DNA from: Gammaproteobacteria bacterium | Lineage (GTDB): Bacteria; Pseudomonadota; Gammaproteobacteria; GCA-001735895 | Assembly (NCBI GenBank): GCA_015494335.1 | Contig: WGBK01000104.1 | Location: forward strand, 1 to 11,547 | Direction: 5' to 3' | Length of the DNA stretch: 11,547 nt | In this document: positions 6,747-11,547 of the stretch, in pieces | Numbering within the stretch: position 1 is the stretch's first letter | Layout: each line of letters starts with the position of its first letter | Program-made: the position numbers and the translations under genes | The notes under the pieces: model-generated | Told to the model about the DNA's origin: nothing | The model's database searches: none | What the model saw: the letters and a program-made list of their open reading frames with translations, nothing else

Positions 6747-7573
6747 GCAAGGAGCCGGACTCGGCCATCGACGCTGCAGGTCTGCAACAGATCCTGCAGG
6801 GACGACTGCGGCGTCCACTGCAATGCCTGCATGCCGCGGAATGCGATTCCACCAACCGGGAATGCCAGCGTCTGGTGGAACAGGCGGGCGGGGAAGACGG
6901 GATCTGGGTGGTCAGCGCGGACCGGCAACGGGCCGGGCGCGGTCGCCGCGGGCGGAGCTGGCTGTCGGACCGGCCCGACAATATCTACTGCTCGATCGGC
7001 CTGGTGCTCGAACTGCCGCCCGAGACCCTGGGGTTGCTGTCGCTGCTGACCGGTGTGAGCCTCGCCGAATGCCTGCAGCGCCATGGATTCCGGCCGCAAC
7101 TGAAGTGGCCCAATGACCTGTTGATTGCAGGGCGAAAGCTAGGCGGTATTCTGATCGAAAACCATACGCTGGGGGCGGATCGCCATGCCCTGACCATCGG
7201 TTTCGGACTCAATCGCCGGCTCGATGCCGAACAACTGCGCGTGATCGAACAGCCGGCCACCAGCCTGCAACAGCACGGCCACCCGCCGCCGCGGCACATC
7301 TTGCTGCAAGACCTGCTGGTGGGGTTGTTGCCCGAGTTGCTGACCTTCGGCCCGCGGGATACCGATCTGCTGTTGCAGCGTTTTGCCGCCCTGGACGCCT
7401 ACAGGGACCGGCAGGCCTGCGTGGTCAACGGTGAAGAGGAGCTGCACGGGATCTGTCGCGGCATCGACCAGCAGGGTTGTCTGCAACTGGAGGTGGACGG
7501 TCGCGTGCGCCGCTTTCAGGCCGCCGAGATTTCCCTGCGGCCGCAGGGGCGGGGTGACGATGCTGCTGCTTGA
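6731..7573 (+). CDS. birA: Biotin-protein ligase (biotin-[acetyl-CoA carboxylase] ligase), no DNA-binding domain
   Basis: Activates biotin with ATP to biotinyl-AMP and attaches it to the lysine of biotin carboxyl carrier proteins. With the ATG at 6731 it has 280 residues. Motifs are CDSTN (38-42), the biotinyl-AMP loop GRGRRGRSW (69-77), KWPND (125-129), KLGGILIE (137-143) and GFGLN (157-161), then a C-terminal SH3-like domain with GICRGIDQQGCLQLEVDG. The N-terminal winged-helix domain of E. coli BirA is absent; only about 38 residues precede DSTN. The protein is thus probably a ligase without biotin-operon repressor function. An in-frame GTG at 6743 overlaps the M61 stop as GTGA, a typical translational coupling arrangement, and has GGA nearby, so a 276-residue product is equally plausible. 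Confidence 0.95.
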   Translation: MDGPVSKEPDSAIDAAGLQQILQGRLRRPLQCLHAAECDSTNRECQRLVEQAGGEDGIWVVSADRQRAGRGRRGRSWLSDRPDNIYCSIGLVLELPPETLGLLSLLTGVSLAECLQRHGFRPQLKWPNDLLIAGRKLGGILIENHTLGADRHALTIGFGLNRRLDAEQLRVIEQPATSLQQHGHPPPRHILLQDLLVGLLPELLTFGPRDTDLLLQRFAALDAYRDRQACVVNGEEELHGICRGIDQQGCLQLEVDGRVRRFQAAEISLRPQGRGDDAAA

Positions 7574-8312
7574 CGCCGGCAACCGTGCCCTCAAGTGCCT
7601 GCAGGTCGAGAGCGGAGAACGATGCCGTTTCGACTGGAACCGGGACTGGCTGTGGAACGAACTCAGTGACTGGTTTCAGGAGCAGGGCGAACAACCGGTG
7701 TGGCTGGCCAGTGTTGCCAGCGCTGCGCTCACCGCGCGCCTGCGCGCCAGCTGGGATTCCCTTTATCCTGGTCAGCCGATGCGCCAGCTGCACAGCCCGC
7801 GGCAACTGGACGGGCTGGTCAATGCCTATGACGAACCCGAGCGGCTCGGCGTCGATCGCTGGCTGGCCCTGCTGGCGGCCTGGCAGAATCGGGAGCGGGA
7901 CGCGCTGGTCATCGATGCCGGCAGCGCCATCACCCTGGACCTGCTCTCGCGCCGTCACGGCCACCTCGGCGGCGCCATCCTGCCGGGCCTGAATACGAAT
8001 CCTCGGCGCTTCGCCGAGCTGTTTCCGCAAATCGATTTCACCGACCCTGGCCTGCGTTGCGCAGAGGAGCCGGGACGCAATACCCGAGACTGTCTCTGTC
8101 CGCTGCCGCCGGATCGCGTGATACCGCAACTGCAACACTGCCTGGAGCAATGGCGCGGGTTGCTGCAGGAACCGGTGGAGATCCTGCTCGGTGGCGGCGA
8201 TGCCGAACAGCTGGCCGCAAGGCTTGAGCTGCCGGTGCGCATCGAGCCAGACCTCGTGTTTGCCGGCATGTTGCGGCAGATCGAGTTGAATCCCGACGGG
8301 GTTCCGGGATAA
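7560..8312 (+). CDS. coaX: Type III pantothenate kinase
   Basis: Phosphorylates pantothenate, the first committed step of coenzyme A synthesis; 250 residues, usual length. The ASKHA-fold motifs are in order: MLLLDAGNRALK (phosphate-binding, D5 and N8), LGVDRWLALLAAW (96-108, D99 the expected catalytic Asp), VIDAGSAITLDLL (117-129), GGAILPGL (137-144) and LGGGDAEQL (210-218). Two deviations are visible. The usual GT of the D-x-G-T motif is GS (121-122). The segment after GRNT (172-175), which normally continues with a small Ala/Gly-rich turn, reads RDCLCPLPP. The start is supported by GGGGTGA just upstream. It overlaps birA by 14 nt, and coaX next to birA is a common gammaproteobacterial arrangement. 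Confidence 0.95.
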   Translation: MLLLDAGNRALKCLQVESGERCRFDWNRDWLWNELSDWFQEQGEQPVWLASVASAALTARLRASWDSLYPGQPMRQLHSPRQLDGLVNAYDEPERLGVDRWLALLAAWQNRERDALVIDAGSAITLDLLSRRHGHLGGAILPGLNTNPRRFAELFPQIDFTDPGLRCAEEPGRNTRDCLCPLPPDRVIPQLQHCLEQWRGLLQEPVEILLGGGDAEQLAARLELPVRIEPDLVFAGMLRQIELNPDGVPG

Positions 8313-8324
8313 TCGGTCGCCGAC

Positions 8325-9014
8325 ATGAAAGCCTTCTTCTACCTGCTGCTGCTCACCAACCTGGTTTTCCTGCTGTTGCAGTGGCTCTACCCCTACGAGC
8401 AATGGGCGCGCCCGAGTCGGCCCCTGGCCGCCGCCGAGCGCTTGCGCCTGCTCGACGAGGGCGAGCCAGGCGCGATGGTGGTCGAGGCCGGGAGTCTGGA
8501 GCCGGCGGCGGCTGCAATGCCTTCCGAGGAAGGTTCTCAAGTGCCGCCCCGTCTTTGCTATACGCTGGGGCCGTTCAAGGAGAAAACCGAGGCCCAGGAA
8601 GTCGCGCAACGCTTTCGCGATGCGGGTGTCGAGGTCAGCCTGCGCCCGAGCCAGGAGCAGGAATACATGGGCATGATGGTCTATATCGGGCCGCACGACA
8701 CCCGCAAGCAGGCCATCGAGGTTGCCCGCGGGCTGGCCGAAAAAGGGGTGCGCGAATACATCATCTTCAGCGATCCGGACAAGATGAACGCCCTGTCCCT
8801 GGGCGTGTTCGGGCTGAAGAAGAATGCCGAACGGCGGGTGGCGGAACTGGAGAAGCTGGGCTACCAGCCCAAAACCGAAATGCGCTACCGTCAGCGCACC
8901 ATCTACTGGCTCGACTATGCCGAAAGCGAGCCGGATTCCCTGCGCCGCTGGATCGACGAACTCAAGGATCAGCGCGGAATTTCCCGCATCACACGGCAGT
9001 GCGGCGCCGGTTGA
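8325..9014 (+). CDS. Membrane-anchored SPOR-domain protein
   Basis: 229 residues. One N-terminal membrane helix (about 3-20, FFYLLLLTNLVFLLLQW) with no cleavage site suggests an inner-membrane anchor with the rest in the periplasm. A Pro/Ala/Glu-rich linker (30-76) follows, then a SPOR-like beta-alpha-beta-beta-alpha-beta domain at about 77-148 (LCYTLGPFKEKTEAQEVAQRF ... VYIGPHDTRKQAIEVARGL ... EYIIF). SPOR domains bind denuded peptidoglycan at division or remodelling sites. Residues 155-200 (ALSLGVFGLKKNAERRVAELEKLGY ... IYWLDYAE) look like a further half-unit. A SPOR gene after birA-coaX matches the order known in Pseudomonas. The gene starts 12 nt after coaX. Its stop codon lies inside the tRNA promoter at 9011-9039. 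Confidence 0.85.
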   Translation: MKAFFYLLLLTNLVFLLLQWLYPYEQWARPSRPLAAAERLRLLDEGEPGAMVVEAGSLEPAAAAMPSEEGSQVPPRLCYTLGPFKEKTEAQEVAQRFRDAGVEVSLRPSQEQEYMGMMVYIGPHDTRKQAIEVARGLAEKGVREYIIFSDPDKMNALSLGVFGLKKNAERRVAELEKLGYQPKTEMRYRQRTIYWLDYAESEPDSLRRWIDELKDQRGISRITRQCGAG

Positions 9015-9039
9015 TAAGCCCCGGCAAACCCTCTAGAAT
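9011..9039 (+). promoter_or_regulatory. Strong sigma-70 promoter for tRNA-Thr(TGT)
   Basis: TTGATA (9011-9016, 5/6) is followed by exactly 17 bases and TAGAAT (9034-9039, 5/6). Start of transcription is expected near 9046, about 45 nt before the tRNA. Bases after the -10 are GC-rich (CGCC), like the discriminators of stable-RNA promoters under stringent control. The -35 box includes the TGA stop codon of the SPOR gene, so the promoter is embedded in the end of the upstream operon. It may also drive the aldo/keto reductase and the second tRNA. Confidence 0.8.
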
Positions 9040-9090
9040 CGCCACTCGTTTTTGCCCGGAGCCGCTGCCACGCGTTCCGCGCAGGATCCG

Positions 9091-9166
<76 letters not shown>

Positions 9167-9234
9167 TTTTCCGCCCTCGCCGACAGGTCATTGCGACCGG
9201 CGACCGGGCCTTGTCGTCTCCCAGGGTGCTGAGC

Positions 9235-10170
9235 ATGGAATATCGTCGCTTCGGCCAGACCGATCTCGAGCCCTCCGCCTACGGATTCGGAGCCTGGGGC
9301 ATTGGCGGCAGCAGTTACGGACCGGTACAGAAGAGCGACGCGCTGGCGGCTCTGGCCGAGGCCGAGGAACAGGGCTGCAACCTGGTGGACACCGCCGCCG
9401 TCTATGGCGAATCGGAAAGCCTGATCGGCGAGTTCCTGCGCGGGCGACGCGACCGCTGGATCGTCGCCACCAAGTACTCGTTTCAGAAACAGGGCCTGGA
9501 GCGTACGCTGGAGCAGCAGCTCGAGCGACTGGGCACGGATCATGTCGATCTCTATCAGCTGCATTCCGACCCGGGGCCGGATGCGCCGATCTGGGAACAG
9601 CTGGAACGGCTCAAACAGGACGGCAAGATTCGTTACCTCGGGGTATCGCTATACAGCCACCGCAGTATCGAGTGGATGCTGGACAGCCCGCTCATCGACG
9701 GCATCCAGGTCGCCTTCAGCCTGCTGGACCCGCAGCCCTTCCTGCGCTGCAGCGAGGCACTGGAGCGCAGCGGCAAGGGCGTGCTGATCCGCTCCAGTCT
9801 CAAGTCCGGGTTGCTGACGGGCAAATACAAACCCGGCACGCGCTTCGACAAGGGCCGCGATCACCGGGCCGAGGACATGACGCCGCAGGAGATCGACACT
9901 GCCCTGCGTCAGCTCGAGTCCTTCCGTTTTCTCGAACAGACGGAAGGCTCCCTGCTGCTGGGCGCGGCGCGCTACCCGCTGGCCTTCCCGGCTGTCAGCT
10001 CGGTACTGCTGGGCGCGCGCAACGCGGAGCAGGCGCGCTTCAATTTCGGCGAGATCCCGCGGCAGCCCCTGTCCGCCGAAAGCCTCGCCCGCATCGAACA
10101 GGCCCAGAAGGCGCTGGGGCTGGGCAGACGCAGCCTGCTGCGGCGTATCGTCGATCGTCTGCGGCGCTGA
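9235..10170 (+). CDS. Aldo/keto reductase family oxidoreductase
   Basis: 311 residues, NADPH-dependent reductase of the AKR (TIM-barrel) superfamily. The catalytic tetrad is complete: D52 and Y57 (NLVDTAAVYGESE), K80 (IVATKYS) and H110 (DLYQLHSDP). The N-terminus EYRRFGQTDLEPSAYGFGAWGIGG is typical. The nucleotide-binding end has VLIRSSLKSGLLTGKY and a VSSVLLGARNAEQARFNF segment (family form: IPG.. ..L.EN). The substrate cannot be told from sequence. The ATG at 9235 is preceded by AGGGTG; an upstream in-frame TTG at 9211 is less likely. The gene lies between two tRNA-Thr genes, 68 nt after one and 14 nt before the other, with no clear promoter of its own. It is probably co-transcribed with the tRNAs and released by tRNA processing. 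Confidence 0.93.
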   Translation: MEYRRFGQTDLEPSAYGFGAWGIGGSSYGPVQKSDALAALAEAEEQGCNLVDTAAVYGESESLIGEFLRGRRDRWIVATKYSFQKQGLERTLEQQLERLGTDHVDLYQLHSDPGPDAPIWEQLERLKQDGKIRYLGVSLYSHRSIEWMLDSPLIDGIQVAFSLLDPQPFLRCSEALERSGKGVLIRSSLKSGLLTGKYKPGTRFDKGRDHRAEDMTPQEIDTALRQLESFRFLEQTEGSLLLGAARYPLAFPAVSSVLLGARNAEQARFNFGEIPRQPLSAESLARIEQAQKALGLGRRSLLRRIVDRLRR

Positions 10171-10184
10171 GGTGACCCCGTTTC

Positions 10185-10260
<76 letters not shown>

Positions 10261-10298
10261 TTTTTTCCCCGCCTTTGCGGTTTGCGATTGCCATCACT

Positions 10299-10318
10299 CC
10301 CGCTGCGACAGCAGCGGG
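10299..10318 (+). terminator. Hairpin between tRNA-Thr(CGT) and the polysaccharide genes, possible terminator
   Basis: Perfect 8-bp stem CCCGCTGC (10299-10306) and GCAGCGGG (10311-10318) with loop GACA. Only two T follow, so termination would be weak; a run of six T lies earlier (10261-10266) directly after the tRNA. It could end the tRNA transcript or be part of the control region of the glycosyltransferase gene 40 nt downstream. A TATGCT word (10320-10325) just after it is a candidate -10 without a good -35. Confidence 0.35.
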
Positions 10319-10357
10319 TTATGCTGGTGACTATTCTTGTCGCCGGAGCGCGCATCG

Positions 10358-11491
10358 ATGCTGGAATTCCTCTTTTTCCTCAGCCTGGTCGGGGTTGTCT
10401 ACAGCTATTTCCTCTACCCGTTGCTGCTGTTGCCGCTGCAGGGCCGCAATCGGCTGCAGCCGGATATCGTCTACCAACAGCCGCCGATGATGACCTTCAT
10501 CATCACCGCCTACAACGAGGAAAGCAGTATCGCCGACAAGATCGAGGATACGCTGAAGGCGCGCTATGCCGACGGTCGGCTGGAGATCCTGGTCGCCTCC
10601 GACGGCTCCACCGATGGCACCAACGAGATCGTCCGCAGCTATGCTTCCCGCGGAGTGGAGCTGGTCGATGTGCCGGATCGCAAGGGAAAGGAAAACGCCC
10701 AGTGGCACGCGATTCGGCGCGCGCGTGGCGAGATCCTGGTGTTCTCGGATGTTTCGACGCGCATCGAGGAGGGCGCCCTGGAGCGCATCGCCGAGGATTT
10801 CCGCGTCTCGCGCGTCGGCGCGGTATCCAGCGAGGATCGCTTCATCACCGAGGATGGCAAGGTGGCGGGCGAGGGCGCCTACGTGAAATACGAGATGTGG
10901 CTGCGCAAGCAGGAAAGCTCAGCCTACAGCCTGGTCGGGCTGAGCGGTTCCTTCTTCGCCTGCCGTGCCGAGATTGCCGAGGACTGGAACATCGGCATAC
11001 CGAGCGATTTCAATACGGCCATCAACTGCGTGCGCAAGGGGCGTATCGCCATCACCGATCCCGAGCTGCTGGGCTATTACCCGAACCTGAAGGACGAGAG
11101 CAAGGAGTTCCAGCGCAAGGTGCGCACGGTGCTGCGCGGCATGGCGGCCCTGTTCAGCGAACCGGCCTTGCTCAACCCGCTGCGCTACGGTTTCTTCGCC
11201 TTCGAACTGTTCAGCCACAAGCTGATGCGATGGATGGTGCCCTGGTTCATGCTGTCGACGCTGCTGACCAACCTGGCGCTGCCCTGGTCCGGCTTCTTCG
11301 GCCTGACGATGCTGGGGCAACTGGCCTTCTACGGACTGGGGGCAACCGCCTTCTTCCAAGCCGGTCTGCGCGAACACAAGCTGGCCAAACTGGTCTATTT
11401 CTTCATCCAGGTGAACCTCGCGATCGCCCAGGCGATGATCCTCTACCTGCGCGGACAGCGCATCGCGCGCTGGGAGCCGTCCAAGCGATGA
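10358..11491 (+). CDS. Membrane-associated family 2 glycosyltransferase
   Basis: 377 residues. One N-terminal membrane helix (about 3-28), a cytoplasmic GT-A catalytic domain (45-265), then about three C-terminal membrane helices (roughly 288-312, 314-336, 345-364). GT2 motifs: TAYNEE (50-55), SDGSTDGT (81-88), FSDVS (129-133, the DxD position), GLSGSFFACR (194-203), a probable catalytic Asp in PSDFNTA (D217), and RKVRTVLRG (253-261) at the place of the QxxRW motif of processive synthases. It is predicted to add or polymerise sugars at the inner membrane for an exopolysaccharide; the sugar cannot be told. GGAG lies 9 nt before the ATG at 10358; a TTG at 10337 is less likely. The 4-nt overlap with another glycosyltransferase indicates a polysaccharide operon. 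Confidence 0.92.
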   Translation: MLEFLFFLSLVGVVYSYFLYPLLLLPLQGRNRLQPDIVYQQPPMMTFIITAYNEESSIADKIEDTLKARYADGRLEILVASDGSTDGTNEIVRSYASRGVELVDVPDRKGKENAQWHAIRRARGEILVFSDVSTRIEEGALERIAEDFRVSRVGAVSSEDRFITEDGKVAGEGAYVKYEMWLRKQESSAYSLVGLSGSFFACRAEIAEDWNIGIPSDFNTAINCVRKGRIAITDPELLGYYPNLKDESKEFQRKVRTVLRGMAALFSEPALLNPLRYGFFAFELFSHKLMRWMVPWFMLSTLLTNLALPWSGFFGLTMLGQLAFYGLGATAFFQAGLREHKLAKLVYFFIQVNLAIAQAMILYLRGQRIARWEPSKR

Positions 11492-11547
11492 AGGTCCTGC
11501 AACTGGCTTCCGGCGATCTCTGGGCCGGCGCCGAGGTGCAGCTCTAC
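11488..11547 (+). CDS. GT4-type (group 1) glycosyltransferase, first 20 residues (cut by window edge)
   Basis: The ATG at 11488 overlaps the preceding stop as ATGA, a coupling arrangement. The visible peptide MKVLQLASGDLWAGAEVQLY is the typical beginning of GT-B group 1 glycosyltransferases (first Rossmann strand, then the glycine-rich GAEVQ loop near the acceptor site). It supports continuation of a polysaccharide cluster to the right. Product specificity is unknown. Confidence 0.8.
   Translation, partial: MKVLQLASGDLWAGAEVQLY

Noticed and set aside
4176..6818. Very long open frame on the minus strand antisense to the operon genes
   Set aside because: It is opposite genes with full catalytic motifs (M61, BirA start) and its predicted protein is low in recognisable motifs. 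Such frames arise from GC-rich codon bias. Only the last 52 codons, outside the overlapping genes, are kept as a candidate gene.
7425..8696. 423-codon minus-strand open frame antisense to birA, coaX and the SPOR gene
   Set aside because: It crosses three well-supported genes and shows no family motif.
9167..9234. Small GGTC/GACC and CCGG repeats between tRNA-Thr(TGT) and the aldo/keto reductase gene
   Set aside because: They are short and not followed by a T run; they give no convincing terminator, promoter or attachment site.

Overview
The window is GC-rich, densely coding bacterial DNA. Its gene content points to a gammaproteobacterium, probably a sulfur-oxidising one (Chromatiales-like). 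Three things support this: an E. coli-type glutaminyl-tRNA synthetase, the gammaproteobacterial order birA-coaX-SPOR gene-tRNA-Thr, and a secreted Gly/Tyr-rich protein resembling sulfur globule envelope proteins. The species cannot be named from the sequence.

Left part (1-2139, minus strand). The 5' end of glnS runs off the left edge. It is separated by a strong intrinsic terminator (612-642) from a sulfur globule-like protein gene (669-1364), which has its own AT-rich promoter (1458-1485). Upstream lies a YdjA-type nitroreductase (1552-2139). It is divergent from an exported thioredoxin-domain protein of the DUF255/YyaL family (2201-4012), with a 61-bp intergenic region containing a palindromic AGTATACT.

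Middle (4017-9014). A probable 52-residue small protein (4017-4175, minus) faces away from an apparent five-gene operon on the plus strand. The operon encodes an unrecognised 228-residue protein, an M61 peptidase with a PDZ domain, a biotin-protein ligase without the DNA-binding domain, type III pantothenate kinase (CoaX) and a membrane-anchored SPOR protein. Gaps within the operon are 24 nt or less, or the genes overlap. BirA and CoaX both serve cofactor metabolism (biotin attachment and CoA synthesis).

Right part (9011-11547). A consensus-like promoter overlaps the SPOR stop codon and drives tRNA-Thr(TGT). An aldo/keto reductase gene and tRNA-Thr(CGT) follow, with no obvious promoter of their own, so this may be a mixed tRNA-mRNA unit. 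In E. coli and Pseudomonas relatives of this locus, tRNAs and tuf follow the birA-coaX part or a tRNA-Thr. Here that order is replaced, and two near-identical tRNA-Thr genes flank the replacement. Next to the second tRNA begins a polysaccharide cluster: a membrane family 2 glycosyltransferase, then the first 20 codons of a GT4-type glycosyltransferase overlapping it by 4 nt.

No CRISPR array, insertion sequence, rRNA or phage gene was seen. No non-coding stretch exceeds 300 bases.
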